Shown here piece after piece: positions 35,425 to 44,876 of a stretch of DNA of 64,000 nt (positions within the stretch are counted from its first letter, which is position 1; every line of letters begins with the position of its first letter). The position numbers and the translations under genes are program-made. The stretch comes from Williamsia sp. 1135 (GTDB lineage: Bacteria; Actinomycetota; Actinomycetes; Mycobacteriales; Mycobacteriaceae): contig NZ_MJEI01000105.1 of NCBI RefSeq assembly GCF_002095395.1, positions 62,001 to 126,000 of the forward strand, given 5' to 3'. The notes under the pieces were generated by a model. The model was not told the origin of the DNA and did no database searches. It saw nothing but the letters and a program-made list of their open reading frames with translations.

Positions 35425-36798
35425 TCAGATCTTGGTGTACGCCTCTGTCAGAACCGATCGCAGGATCTGCTCGATCTCGTCGAACTCGGTCTGGCCGCAG
35501 ATGAGGGGTGGAGCGAGCTGGACGACGGGGTCTCCGCGGTCGTCGGCGCGGCAGTAGAGGCCCGCGTCGAACAGTGCCGTCGAGAGGAATCCGCGCAGCA
35601 CCCGCTCGGACTCGTCGGGGGAGAAGGTCTCCTTGGTGGCCTTGTCCTTCACCAATTCGATCCCGTAGAAGTAACCTTCGCCGCGCACATCACCGACGAT
35701 CGGTAGATCGTTCAGTCGTTCCAGGGTCGCCCGGAAGTCCGGAGCGAGCTCCTTGACCCGGCTGGTCAGTCCTTCGCGTTCGAAGATGTCGAGGTTGGCC
35801 AGTGCCACCGCAGCCGACACCGGATGCCCGCCGAAGGTGTAGCCGTGGGCGAAGGAGGTGGTGTTGTCGTTGAACGGCTCGAACAGGCGGTCGGAGGCGA
35901 TCATCGCGCCGATCGGCGAGTAGCCCGAGGTCATACCTTTGGCGCAGGTGATGATGTCGGGAATGTAGTCGAAGTCGTCGCACGCGAACATCGAGCCGAT
36001 CCGACCGAACGCACAGATCACCTCGTCGGAGACGAGCAGGACGTTGTACTGGTCACAGATCTCGCGTACGCGTTCGAAGTAGCCGGGCGGCGGCGGGAAG
36101 CAGCCGCCGGCGTTCTGGACGGGCTCGAGGAACACTGCGGCGACGGTGTCGGGACCTTCGAACTCGATGGCTTCGGCGATCCGGTCCGCGGCCCAGCGTC
36201 CGTAGGCCTTGGGGTCGTCGGCGTATTCGGTGGCGCGGTAGATGTTGGTGTTGGGAACGCGGAAGGCGCCCGGCGTCAGCGGCTCGAAAGCCTCCTTCAG
36301 CGCGGGGATGCCGGTGATGGCGAGGGCGCCCTGTGGGGTGCCGTGGTAGGCGATGGACCGCGAGATCACCTTGTGCTTGCCTGGTTTGCCGGTCAGCTTG
36401 AAGTACTGCTTGGCGAGCTTCCAGGCACTCTCGACGGCTTCACCACCGCCGGTGGTGAAGAAGACCCGGTTCAGATCGCCGGGAGCGTAGGCCGCGAGGC
36501 GTTCGGCGAGTTCGATTGCGGGCGGCGTCGCGTAGGACCACAAGGGAAAGAACGCAAGCTCTTTGGCCTGCTTGGCGGCGGCCTCGGCGAGTTCGTCGCG
36601 CCCGTGCCCGGCCTGGACGACGAACAGGCCCGACAATCCGTCGAGATAACTGCGACCGCGGTCGTCGAAGATCCTGGCGCCTTCGCCGCGGGTGATCACC
36701 GGCGGTGTGGTCTGGTCGCCGTGTCGCGAGAAATGTCCCCACAGGTGACGCGTCGAGCGGGCGCCAAGGCTGGTGGTCTCGGATTCGAGAGCGGTCAT
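35425..36798 (-). CDS. Class III PLP aminotransferase (putrescine/omega-amino acid type)
   Basis: A 457-residue fold-type I aminotransferase. It has LDGLSGLFVVQAGHGRDELA near residue 60, FFTTGGGEAVESAWKLAKQY, SDEVICAFGRIGSMF with the PLP-binding Asp, the lysine region ITCAKGMTSGYSPIGAM (Schiff-base Lys), and HGYTFGGHPVSAAVALANL. The order and the nearby aldehyde dehydrogenase and amine oxidase suggest putrescine or another diamine as amino donor and pyruvate as acceptor. ATG 36798 overlaps the stop of the Lrp gene (ATGA), so the two are co-translated. Confidence 0.87.
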   Translation of the reverse strand: MTALESETTSLGARSTRHLWGHFSRHGDQTTPPVITRGEGARIFDDRGRSYLDGLSGLFVVQAGHGRDELAEAAAKQAKELAFFPLWSYATPPAIELAERLAAYAPGDLNRVFFTTGGGEAVESAWKLAKQYFKLTGKPGKHKVISRSIAYHGTPQGALAITGIPALKEAFEPLTPGAFRVPNTNIYRATEYADDPKAYGRWAADRIAEAIEFEGPDTVAAVFLEPVQNAGGCFPPPPGYFERVREICDQYNVLLVSDEVICAFGRIGSMFACDDFDYIPDIITCAKGMTSGYSPIGAMIASDRLFEPFNDNTTSFAHGYTFGGHPVSAAVALANLDIFEREGLTSRVKELAPDFRATLERLNDLPIVGDVRGEGYFYGIELVKDKATKETFSPDESERVLRGFLSTALFDAGLYCRADDRGDPVVQLAPPLICGQTEFDEIEQILRSVLTEAYTKI

Positions 36799-37259
36799 CG
36801 GGTTCCCCAATTGTATTGTTGTTTGACCAATTTCAGATAGACCAGGGTTTCGGTTCCGGTCACTCCGGGCTGCGATCGAACCTTCTTGTTCAACACCTCG
36901 AGCAGATGCTCGTCGTTTTCACAGACCACCTCGATCACCACGTCGAACGAGCCGGCGGTGAGCACCACGTAGTCGATCTCCTTGACCTGTGCGAGGGCCT
37001 CCGCCAATTCGCCGGTGTCGCCGGTGCAGCGGATGCCGATCATCGCCTGGCGGGCGAAGCCCACCTGCAGCGGATCGGTCACCGCCACGATCTGCATGAC
37101 GCCTGCATCGCTGAGTCGTTGAACCCGGTTGCGCACCGCTGCTTCCGACAGGCCCACGGCCTTGCCCACCGAGGCGTACGAGCGCCGGCCGTCGGCCTGC
37201 AGCTCCTCGATGATCTGCTTGGAGATGTCGTCAAGGACTATCGGTTGCTGATCGGTCAT
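36795..37259 (-). CDS. Lrp/AsnC-family transcriptional regulator
   Basis: A 154-residue protein. Residues about 10-60 form the helix-turn-helix (DDISKQIIEELQADGRRSYASVGKAVGLSEAAVRNRVQRL) and the C-terminal RAM ligand domain follows (VLTAGSFDVVIEVVCENDEHLLEVL). Such regulators sense amino acids or related amines and form octamers. It is translationally coupled to the aminotransferase and divergent from the aldehyde dehydrogenase, so it probably controls both directions. Confidence 0.9.
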   Translation of the reverse strand: MTDQQPIVLDDISKQIIEELQADGRRSYASVGKAVGLSEAAVRNRVQRLSDAGVMQIVAVTDPLQVGFARQAMIGIRCTGDTGELAEALAQVKEIDYVVLTAGSFDVVIEVVCENDEHLLEVLNKKVRSQPGVTGTETLVYLKLVKQQYNWGTR

Positions 37260-37316
37260 GGCCCCGATTCTTGTCGATGCGCGGTCAGGTTCGATCGTTG
37301 CACTGCCATCGTTACG

Positions 37317-37384
37317 GATTCCGCACATTTCCGCAACACATACTGACGATTTGGTCGCTTCTGAGTGGTTTAGCTCGCGGAATC
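37317..37384. promoter_or_regulatory. Spaced inverted repeat in the Lrp/aldehyde dehydrogenase divergent promoter
   Basis: GATTCCGC (37317-37324) and GCGGAATC (37377-37384) are exact inverted copies, 60 bp apart centre to centre, in the divergent intergenic region. Phased, spaced sites are usual for Lrp proteins. This is a candidate only. Confidence 0.25.
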
Positions 37385-37460
37385 AGCAGTCACTGCGTAC
37401 TCTGGCCGATAGTTCAGACGATGACCGCCACCCGTTCGACGAGGCCCACGAGGACAGAGC

Positions 37461-38951
37461 ATGAGTAACAACTCGACATTCGCCGCTGGATGGGTCGGCG
37501 GTGGCGACCACATCGGTACCGGTCCTGACCACCAGGTGATCAACCCTGCCACCGGCGGTGTCGTCGCGACCACGGCGCTCGCGACTGCGGTAGACGTCGA
37601 CACCGCGGTGACGACGGCCCGCGCCGCGCTGGGCGAATGGGCAGGCGCGACCCCGGCCGAACGCAGCGCTGTGCTCGCGAAACTTGCAGCGGGGATGGCC
37701 GCTGCCTCAGCGCAACTGGCCGACGAAGAGGTGAGCCAGACCGGTAAGCCGATCCGGCTGGCAAACGAGTTCGATGTGCCGGGGTGTGTCGACAACACAG
37801 AGTTCTTCGCCGGCCTGGCACGCAATCTCGACGGCAAGGCCAGCGCTGAGTACTCCGGCGACCACACCTCGTCCATCAGACGTGAACCCGTGGGGGTCGT
37901 CGGATCGATCACGCCATGGAACTACCCGCTGCAAATGGCGGTGTGGAAAGTCATGCCTGCCTTGGCCGCCGGTTGCAGCGTGGTGCTCAAGCCCGCTGAA
38001 CTGACACCGCTCACCACGCTGACCCTGGCCCGACTGGCCACCGAAGCGGGTCTGCCGGACGGGGTGTTCAACGTGCTGACCGGGACGGGCGCCGAGGTCG
38101 GCGCCGCGATCGCGGGACACCGCGGCGTCGACGTCGTGACGTTCACCGGATCCACCGGTGTCGGACGGCGGGTGATGACCCAGGCAGCCGTCAACGGCAC
38201 TCGCGTTCAGCTCGAATTGGGTGGCAAGGCACCGTTTCTGGTGTTCGACGACGCTGATCTGGAAGCAGCGATCCACGGTGCGGTGGCCGGAGCGCTCATC
38301 AACTCCGGCCAGGACTGCACAGCGGCCACCAGGGCGATCGTGGCCAGGCCGCTCTACGACGACTTCGTCGCCGGTGTCGGTGAGTTGATGAGCAAGGTCG
38401 TGGTGGGAGACCCGACCGACCCGGCCACAGACATGGGACCGCTCATCTCTTTCCCGCACCGCGACAAGGTGTCCGCGATGGTCGACCGCGCCCGCGACGC
38501 GGGAATCCGCGTGGTGACAGGCGGTGCTGTGCCCGAAGGCCCCGGCGCGTACTACCTGCCGACGCTGCTCGCTGACGTGCCCGAGGACGCCGAGGTGTAT
38601 CGCGACGAGATCTTCGGTCCGGTGCTCACCGTCAGCCCGTTCGATGACGACGACGACGGCGTGCGCCGGGCGAACGACACCGTCTACGGACTGGCTGCCT
38701 CGGCCTGGACCAGGGATCTGTACCGGGCGCAGCGAGCGAGCCGGGAGATCCACGCCGGCTGCGTGTGGATCAACGATCACATCCCGATCATCAGCGAGAT
38801 GCCGCACGGCGGTGTCGGCGCATCCGGTTTCGGCAAGGACATGTCCACCTATTCGCTCGACGAGTACCTCACCATCAAACACGTGATGAGTGACATCACA
38901 GGAGTTCCTCACAAGCCATGGCACCGAACAATTTTCACGCTGCCTCGTTAG
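37461..38951 (+). CDS. Aldehyde dehydrogenase (gamma-aminobutyraldehyde/betaine-aldehyde type)
   Basis: A 496-residue NAD(P)-dependent enzyme. It has GVVGSITPWNYPLQMAVWKVMPALAAG, VVTFTGSTGVGRRVM (cofactor loop), the general-base Glu in QLELGGKAP, the catalytic Cys in NSGQDCTAATR, and EIFGPVLTVSPF. The N-terminal NPATGGVVATTALA and WNYPL are typical of the aminobutyraldehyde group. This should oxidise the product of the transaminase or oxidase encoded alongside. GAGGACAG lies before the ATG. It overlaps the next gene by 34 nt. Confidence 0.88.
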   Translation: MSNNSTFAAGWVGGGDHIGTGPDHQVINPATGGVVATTALATAVDVDTAVTTARAALGEWAGATPAERSAVLAKLAAGMAAASAQLADEEVSQTGKPIRLANEFDVPGCVDNTEFFAGLARNLDGKASAEYSGDHTSSIRREPVGVVGSITPWNYPLQMAVWKVMPALAAGCSVVLKPAELTPLTTLTLARLATEAGLPDGVFNVLTGTGAEVGAAIAGHRGVDVVTFTGSTGVGRRVMTQAAVNGTRVQLELGGKAPFLVFDDADLEAAIHGAVAGALINSGQDCTAATRAIVARPLYDDFVAGVGELMSKVVVGDPTDPATDMGPLISFPHRDKVSAMVDRARDAGIRVVTGGAVPEGPGAYYLPTLLADVPEDAEVYRDEIFGPVLTVSPFDDDDDGVRRANDTVYGLAASAWTRDLYRAQRASREIHAGCVWINDHIPIISEMPHGGVGASGFGKDMSTYSLDEYLTIKHVMSDITGVPHKPWHRTIFTLPR

Positions 38952-40375
38952 ACAGATCCGATGCGTGGGCCGAGGCGCCCACCGCCCGCGGCACGGCGAT
39001 GGTCTCAGGCGCCACGCCGGCACCGTATTGGCTTGACCGGCCGGAGCGCCCCGCGCCCAGACCGCGGTTGGCGGGCCAGGCGAGTGCCGACCTCGTTGTC
39101 GTCGGCGGCGGCTTCACCGGTTTGTGGACCGCGGTACAGGCGGCCGAAGCCGACCCGACGCGTTCGGTGATGCTGCTCGAGGGCGATCGCATCGCCGAGG
39201 GCGCCTCCGGCCGGAACGGCGGATTCTGTTCTGCGAGTCTGACCCACGGTCTGTCGAACGGAATCGACCGCTACGCCGACGAACTTCCCGAACTGCTTCG
39301 CATGGGAGTGGCCACGCTCGAGGAGATCTATGCGGCCATCACCCGCCTCGGAATCGACGCCGACGTGGAGCGGACCGGAGAACTCGATCTGGCGAGCTTC
39401 GAGTGGCAGGTGCCAGACCTCGAAGAGGCTGTCGCGGAGGGCAAGCGTTTCGATCAGCCGCTCCGTTTCCTGGATGCGGCCGAAGTAGCCCAACATGTCT
39501 CGAGCCCGATGGCCCACGGCGCCGTGTACGACCCCGACGTGTTGATGATCGACCCCGCGAAACTCGCTTGGGGTCTTGCCGCGGCGGCGGAGCGGCTCGG
39601 GGTGCGCGTGCACGAGCACAGCCAGGTGACGGCGATCGCGTCCGTCGGCGACCGGGTTCACCTGACCACTGGATTCGGAAGCGTCGACACCGCGAAGGTC
39701 GTCATCGCGACAGCGGCGTCGAAACCCCTGCGCCGCAAACTTCGATACCTGATGGTGCCGGTCTGGGACTACGCGCTCATGACCGAGCCGCTGACGGAGA
39801 AGCAGTTGGCGTCCATCGGCTGGTCAGGTCGACAGGGCCTCGCAGACTCCGGCAATCGATTCCACTACTTCCGCCTCACGGCCGACGATCGCATCCTGTT
39901 CGGCGGATGGGACGCGGTGTACCACTACGGCGGCGACACCGACCCGCGCCGGGCACAACGCCCGAGCGAGTTCGGGTTGCTCGCGGAGCACCTGCTGCAG
40001 GTGTTTCCACAACTCGAGGGCATCAAGGCATCGCACACCTGGGGCGGGATCATCGACACGTGCTCGCGGTTCAACAACTTCTGGGACGTGAGCATGGGCG
40101 GCAAGGTGGTGTCGGTGCTGGGCTTCACTGGACTCGGTGTCGGTGCTTCGCATTTCGGGGCCCGGACGGCCCTCGATCTCGTCGACGGCCTCGACACCGA
40201 ACGCACCCGGCTCAAGATGGTGCAGTCCAAGCCGATTCCGTTCCCGCCCGAGCCGCTGCGGTGGTTCGGTATCACCGTCACCCGGCACCAGTTCGCCCGT
40301 GCCGACCGCAACAAGGGCAAACGTGGCCTCTGGCTCAAGGCCATGGACGCCGCGGGCATCGGCTTCGATTCCTGA
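38918..40375 (+). CDS. FAD-dependent amine oxidoreductase (PuuB-like)
   Basis: A 485-residue DAO-family flavoprotein. The dinucleotide-binding motif is ADLVVVGGGFTGLWTAVQAAE near residue 57, then IAEGASGRNGGFCSASLTHG, and the C-terminal GFTGLGVGASHFGART that closes the FAD site. The arrangement with RNGGF is typical of gamma-glutamylputrescine oxidase. It overlaps the aldehyde dehydrogenase by 34 nt in another frame. GGAGTT lies 10 nt before the ATG. The pairing supports amine to aldehyde to acid conversion. Confidence 0.83.
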   Translation: MAPNNFHAASLDRSDAWAEAPTARGTAMVSGATPAPYWLDRPERPAPRPRLAGQASADLVVVGGGFTGLWTAVQAAEADPTRSVMLLEGDRIAEGASGRNGGFCSASLTHGLSNGIDRYADELPELLRMGVATLEEIYAAITRLGIDADVERTGELDLASFEWQVPDLEEAVAEGKRFDQPLRFLDAAEVAQHVSSPMAHGAVYDPDVLMIDPAKLAWGLAAAAERLGVRVHEHSQVTAIASVGDRVHLTTGFGSVDTAKVVIATAASKPLRRKLRYLMVPVWDYALMTEPLTEKQLASIGWSGRQGLADSGNRFHYFRLTADDRILFGGWDAVYHYGGDTDPRRAQRPSEFGLLAEHLLQVFPQLEGIKASHTWGGIIDTCSRFNNFWDVSMGGKVVSVLGFTGLGVGASHFGARTALDLVDGLDTERTRLKMVQSKPIPFPPEPLRWFGITVTRHQFARADRNKGKRGLWLKAMDAAGIGFDS

Positions 40376-40378
40376 CGC

Positions 40379-40447
40379 CCCCGATCTTGGTGGGTTCCGG
40401 TGAGCGTTTCCGCAGGTCGCGGTCGCCAGAACCCACCAAGATCGGGG
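40379..40447. terminator. Perfect 19-bp inverted repeat between convergent genes
   Basis: CCCCGATCTTGGTGGGTTC (40379-40397) is exactly complementary to GAACCCACCAAGATCGGGG (40429-40447), with a 31-nt loop. It lies between the convergent oxidoreductase and UspA genes and would serve as a bidirectional terminator. No T-run follows. Confidence 0.65.
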
Positions 40448-40452
40448 TCGGG

Positions 40453-41319
40453 TCAGGGCTTGTAGTCCTTGGGGACGACGATGATCGGGGCATCGGTGTT
40501 CTTGAGGATGCGAGCGGACGTCGAACCGAGGAAGGCCCGGCGTGGGGGCGCGAGCCGGCCCGACCCGATCACCACGACATCTCCTGGGCCCCAGTGCAGC
40601 TCGTCGAGTGCTTCTTCGAGGGTGTTGCCGTCGGCGACGAGTGATTCGATCCCTTCGGTGCTACCGCAGTCTTTCGCGGCCACTGCCAGGTTCGCCTGGG
40701 CCTCGGCGATGTGGCGTTTACGAATTTCCAGTGATTCCTCGTCGTCGGCCGGGAGGTCGTCATGTGAGACCAGGGACAACAGACGAAGATTCAGACCTCC
40801 GTCGCCCGCCAGCTTCAGCGCGAACGGAAGGGGGTTGTCTTTGGACTCCGCGGTCGGTACCGCGATGGTCAGCGTGGTGATGGTCGGGATGTCGGCGCGG
40901 CTGTAGCCACGTGGTGCCAGTGCAACGGGTACCGGAGAGGCATGGGTGAGCGCAGAGGAAATGGTGCCCAGGGTGTGTTTGCCGAGGATCCCATCGCTGG
41001 TGCCGCCCACCACGATCATGGCCGCCTTGCTCGAGACAGCGAAGTCGATCAGGCACTGGGGGAACGATTCCGCGACCGGGGTGTGCAGTGCAACCTCGAT
41101 GCCGTCGGGGATGTCGGCGGCAACCTCGTCAAGCCACTGTTCGGCCTTGTTCACCAATGCCGCCTCGTAGCCGGCCCGGCCCGGGGAGCCGTCGGGTTCG
41201 GTTGCGCGGACGACACACACCAGGTCGATGGCGGCCCCCGTCGCCTTCGCGATCGCGATGGCCAGGTTCACCCCGTCGTCGCCGGTGTCTGTGTAGAGAT
41301 AACCCACGGTCAGCCTCAT
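40453..41319 (-). CDS. Universal stress protein (two UspA domains)
   Basis: A 288-residue tandem Usp protein. The first domain spans about 1-140 and ends in the ATP-type motif VGGTSDGILGKHTLGTISSALTHASPVPVAL. The second spans about 145-288 and ends VIGSGRLAPPRRAFLGSTSARILKNTDAPIIVVP. Both match G-2x-G-9x-G(S/T). It is 54 nt downstream of the APC permease on the same strand and probably shares its transcript. Confidence 0.88.
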   Translation of the reverse strand: MRLTVGYLYTDTGDDGVNLAIAIAKATGAAIDLVCVVRATEPDGSPGRAGYEAALVNKAEQWLDEVAADIPDGIEVALHTPVAESFPQCLIDFAVSSKAAMIVVGGTSDGILGKHTLGTISSALTHASPVPVALAPRGYSRADIPTITTLTIAVPTAESKDNPLPFALKLAGDGGLNLRLLSLVSHDDLPADDEESLEIRKRHIAEAQANLAVAAKDCGSTEGIESLVADGNTLEEALDELHWGPGDVVVIGSGRLAPPRRAFLGSTSARILKNTDAPIIVVPKDYKP

Positions 41320-41373
41320 GAGTTGGTGCTCGCTTTCGTCGAAGCCCTGGTGATGAGCGGTCTCGGGGCGAAA

Positions 41374-42882
41374 TCAGTAGACATCGGGCACCTTGACCTC
41401 GGTATTGGCGTTGAGGGTCTTACCCTTCCAGAAGTCCTTGGGGCCGAAGGCGAAGCACAGGAGCATCAGCGGGATACCGAGGACCAGCATGCCGACACCC
41501 ATGATGAACACGCCGCCGACGCCGGCGATCGAGGTGGACCCGTAGTCCGTCGCGTACATGTCGATGGCGCTCTGGATGAATGCCCAGGTCATGGCCAGTG
41601 CGCCGATCAGCGGGAAGATGCCGCGGAAGAACAGATTCCGGGCCGACGTGAACAGCGATCGGCGGAAGTACCAGACGCAGGCGTAGGCCGTGATGCCGTA
41701 GTAGAACGCGACAGCGAGGCCGAGGGAGGAGATCGAGTCGGCGAGGGTGTCATCGCTGACGAGTGACAGGACCAGATAGAAGAGGAGTGCCGAGGCGCCC
41801 ATGACCGCCGTACCGAATGCCGGGGTCATGTACCGCGGATGAACCTTGGCGAACCGCTTGGGGATGGCGCCGTAGACGGCCATCGACAGCGTCCCACGAG
41901 CGGTGGGCAGGATCGTCGACTGTGTGGAAGAGAGTGCCGACACCGAGACCGTCAGCAGCAGAAGCGATGCCATGATCGAACCGGCCACGGGATCTCCGAG
42001 GATCGTCAGGACATCGCTCGCGTTGTCGGGGTTGTTCAAACCGATTCCGGTCTCACCGAATCCGGCGAACGACTGGATGGCGTAGGCGACGAGAACGTAG
42101 GTGCAGACCAGGATCAATGTCGTGAGAACCGCCGCGCGGCCGGGTGTTTTGGCCGAATCCTTGGTCTCTTCTCCGACGGCGAGACAGGCGTCCCAGCCCC
42201 AGTAGATGAAGATGCACAGGATCACCGCCTCGGCGATGGACGACGCACTCAGTCCACTCGGCCAGATCCAGCTCAGGCTCGGGTTGATGGCCTGGGGGCC
42301 CGCTTTGTCGAGGCCGACTTTGAACAACGCGATCACGCTGGCGACTATCAGGACACCGAACTGGATGACGATCAGCACGTTCTGCATGCGCTCGCTGATC
42401 AGGATGCCGCGAATGCTGACCCAGGTCATCATCACGATGAGGACGCAACCGAGGCCGACCTTGATCCAGATGTTCTCCGCCCATGAGTCCAGGTGCAGGA
42501 ACCGCAGCAGATAGACACCGGCAACCTCGGCGACGTTGGCGAGCACGATGATGGCGGATACGGCGAGTCCCCAGCCGCCGATCCACCCGATCCAGGGGCC
42601 GAACGCCTTGGTGCCCCAGGTGAACGTAGTGCCGCAGTCGGGGGTGTCCTCGCCGAGTTCGCGGTAGGCAAAGGCGATGAGGAGCATGGGAATGAACGCG
42701 AGGATGAACATCGCCGGGGCTTTTTCGTGCACGGCGGCGACGACGAAACCGAGGGTGGCGGCGAGGCTGTAGGCAGGTGCGACGGCCGAGAGGCCGATGA
42801 CGACGTTGCCGACGAGTCCGAGGGAGCCTGAGCGCAGGCCTTTGTCGGGAACTTCAAAAACTGGCGGATCCGAAATGGCCAT
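41374..42882 (-). CDS. APC-family amino acid/polyamine permease
   Basis: A 502-residue protein with 12 to 14 membrane helices. The N-terminal GSLGLVGNVVIGLSAVAPAYSLAATLGFV contains the helix-1 glycine-rich break, and FAYRELGEDTPDCGTTFTWGTKAFG is the helix 2-3 loop. IYWGWDACLAVGEETKDSAKTPGRAAVL is the conserved helix 6-7 stretch of bacterial amine permeases. By context it imports the amine degraded by the neighbouring transaminase, dehydrogenase and oxidase. ATG at 42882. Confidence 0.86.
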   Translation of the reverse strand: MAISDPPVFEVPDKGLRSGSLGLVGNVVIGLSAVAPAYSLAATLGFVVAAVHEKAPAMFILAFIPMLLIAFAYRELGEDTPDCGTTFTWGTKAFGPWIGWIGGWGLAVSAIIVLANVAEVAGVYLLRFLHLDSWAENIWIKVGLGCVLIVMMTWVSIRGILISERMQNVLIVIQFGVLIVASVIALFKVGLDKAGPQAINPSLSWIWPSGLSASSIAEAVILCIFIYWGWDACLAVGEETKDSAKTPGRAAVLTTLILVCTYVLVAYAIQSFAGFGETGIGLNNPDNASDVLTILGDPVAGSIMASLLLLTVSVSALSSTQSTILPTARGTLSMAVYGAIPKRFAKVHPRYMTPAFGTAVMGASALLFYLVLSLVSDDTLADSISSLGLAVAFYYGITAYACVWYFRRSLFTSARNLFFRGIFPLIGALAMTWAFIQSAIDMYATDYGSTSIAGVGGVFIMGVGMLVLGIPLMLLCFAFGPKDFWKGKTLNANTEVKVPDVY

Positions 42883-43233
42883 GGGTGTCTCCGGACGGTG
42901 AGGGGATCAACTAGCTCACCGTACGTTTTCGCCAGTGTAGGCGCTCAATAACGACGGATTTGTTTCCAATTCAGTAACACAACGACTGAATTAGTCGTGC
43001 GCATGCCGGTGGACGCCGTGGTCGGCCGGCGGCTGGCCTACGCGCCTTCGGACTGCTGAGGTCGCGCAACTAATACAGTCCCACCCGCGGGACGCCCTCG
43101 CTAGTCGATTCTCGCCACTGACCTCGGCGCGGCGCCCAACCAGTCCACATACGACGATCCGCTCCGCTCCCGGGCCCCTGAAAACGGGAAAGACCACCGG
43201 AAGCGGAGCGGATGTCGAGAAGAGTGCGAGTGC
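42883..43233. other. Intergenic region between the APC permease and DoxX genes
   Basis: No supportable gene is seen in these 351 nt. The part next to 42882 should hold the permease promoter (AT-rich TAACGACGGATTTGTTTCC and TAACACAACGAC near 42950-42985). The far part holds the DoxX terminator listed separately. Confidence 0.5.
43157..43213 (-). terminator. 12-bp inverted repeat downstream of DoxX gene
   Basis: ATCCGCTCCGCT (43157-43168) pairs exactly with AGCGGAGCGGAT (43202-43213), with a nested TCCCG/CGGGA stem. It begins 21 nt past the DoxX stop on the minus strand. Confidence 0.6.
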
Positions 43234-43773
43234 CTACTCGGCCGGTGCGGCAGCTGCTGCCGCGGCGACGGCTTTCTGGCGACGCGCGACGACGAAGCCG
43301 GCACCTGCGCCTGCGGCGGCAAGCGCACCCACGGCCGCCTTGCTACCGGTGAAGCGGTGACCGAGGGCCGCGTCCACGGAGTACTTGCCCGGACCGGTCA
43401 GGGCCAGGGCGGCGGAAGCGAGTCCGAGTATCGCGGGGTACTCGTAGCCACCTGAGGTGGCGAAGAATCCTGCGGGCTTGTGCACCGAAGCGGCGCCCAC
43501 CATGGCGCCGACTGCGCCTGCGGCCGCGAACGGTGTGCCGGCGCCTGCGACCAGAAGGGCACCGCCGGCCTCGCTGATGCCGGCCAGTGCTGCGGACGGC
43601 TTGGCGGGCTTGAAGCCCATTCCGTCGAAAGCGCCTGCAGTGGCATCGAGGCCGTGGCCACCGAACCAGCCGAACAGCTTCTGGGTGCCGTGAGCGAACA
43701 GGGTGCCGCCGACGCCCACGCGAAGTGCGAGAAGTCCGACGTCGAGGGTGGAGCGGCTACGTGTATTGGTCAT
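43234..43773 (-). CDS. DoxX family membrane protein
   Basis: About 179 residues. Four hydrophobic segments start with VGLLALRVGVGGTLFAHGTQKLFGWFGGHG, the DoxX signature, then GISEAGGALLVAGAGTPFAAAG and AILGLASAALALTGPG. The tail is Ala-rich with a Lys/Arg cluster (FVVARRQKAVAAAAAA). DoxX proteins of mycobacteria take part in membrane oxidoreductase complexes against oxidative stress, but this member is not characterised. TAGGAG lies 11 nt ahead of the ATG at 43773. An ATG at 43782 is also in frame. Confidence 0.82.
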   Translation of the reverse strand: MTNTRSRSTLDVGLLALRVGVGGTLFAHGTQKLFGWFGGHGLDATAGAFDGMGFKPAKPSAALAGISEAGGALLVAGAGTPFAAAGAVGAMVGAASVHKPAGFFATSGGYEYPAILGLASAALALTGPGKYSVDAALGHRFTGSKAAVGALAAAGAGAGFVVARRQKAVAAAAAAAPAE

Positions 43774-43871
43774 CTGGTTCATTCTCCTAACGAGTCGCTC
43801 TAAACAGTACTCCGGTCCGTTTAATGATGCACTTTGCCCCGGCGATCGCTGATAGAGGATCATGCTCTGTT

Positions 43872-44792
43872 GTGAATCCTTCGCAGAATCCAGTCAGCGC
43901 GCTCGACCCGGACGACATCGGATCTCGAATCGACCCGGTGCTCGCGCGGAGTTGGCTACTCGTCAACGGACTGCAGTACGACCGTTTCCAGGGCGCGGCG
44001 AATTCGCGCGCAGATATCGTCGTCCTCGACATCGAAGACGCGGTGGCGCCCAAGGACAAGCTCGTCGCCCGCGACAACGTCATCCGTTGGATCGCTGCCG
44101 GAAATCGTGATTGGGTGCGCGTCAACGGATTCGGAACGCAGTGGTGGGCCGACGACCTGACGGCACTGAGCCAGGTCACGCCGGGCGGTGTGATGCTGGC
44201 GATGGTCGAATCGGTCGATCACGTCACCGAGACTGCGAAGCGGCTGCCGGGGGTGCCGATCGTTGCCCTCGTCGAGACCGCACGCGGTCTCGAGCGGATC
44301 AGCGAAATCGCCTCCGCGAAGGGAACTTTCCGGCTGGCCTTCGGTATCGGTGACTTCCGCCGGGACACCGGCTTCGGCGATCAGCCCGCCACCCTCGCCT
44401 ACGCCCGCTCCCGGTTCACCATCGCCGCCAAGGCAGCACACTTACCCAGCGCGATCGACGGTCCGACGGTGGGTTCTTCGGCCCTCAAGCTGAGTGAGGC
44501 CACCGCGGTGAGTGCCGAGTTCGGGATGACGGGCAAGATCTGCCTCACTCCGGATCAGTGCGCGGCCGTGAACGAGGGTCTCTCACCCTCGCACGAGGAA
44601 ATCGCGTGGGCGCTGGAGTTCTTCGCCGAGTACGAACGCGACGGTGGACAGATCCGAAATGGATCCGACCTGCCCAGGATCGCCCGCGGCACCAAGATTC
44701 TCGACCTTGCCCGTGCCTACGGCATCGAATTCAACGAGGAGTACGACGACCCCGACCACATGCCTGCGCCGTCGGACACCTACCACTACTGA
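43872..44792 (+). CDS. HpcH/HpaI aldolase / CitE-like lyase
   Basis: About 306 residues, a TIM-barrel CitE-like enzyme. It begins with ARSWLLVNGLQYDRF, then the metal-site motif DIVVLDIEDAVAPKDK, VRVNGFGTQWW, VALVETARGLERISEIA and FGIGDFRRDTGFG. These match the citrate-lyase-beta-like/malyl-CoA lyase fold, which uses CoA thioesters. No CitD or CitF lies nearby, so a stand-alone CitE-like role is likely. The GTG at 43872 fits homologs and has GAGGATC upstream. An earlier ATG at 43824 is in frame. Confidence 0.78.
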   Translation: MNPSQNPVSALDPDDIGSRIDPVLARSWLLVNGLQYDRFQGAANSRADIVVLDIEDAVAPKDKLVARDNVIRWIAAGNRDWVRVNGFGTQWWADDLTALSQVTPGGVMLAMVESVDHVTETAKRLPGVPIVALVETARGLERISEIASAKGTFRLAFGIGDFRRDTGFGDQPATLAYARSRFTIAAKAAHLPSAIDGPTVGSSALKLSEATAVSAEFGMTGKICLTPDQCAAVNEGLSPSHEEIAWALEFFAEYERDGGQIRNGSDLPRIARGTKILDLARAYGIEFNEEYDDPDHMPAPSDTYHY

Positions 44793-44876
44793 CGGTCAGC
44801 CCTCCGGTTCGCAGGACACTGCGCCGCAGATCTTGGGTGGGCCGGCGTCGACCCCGCACCCATCGAGGGCGAGTGC

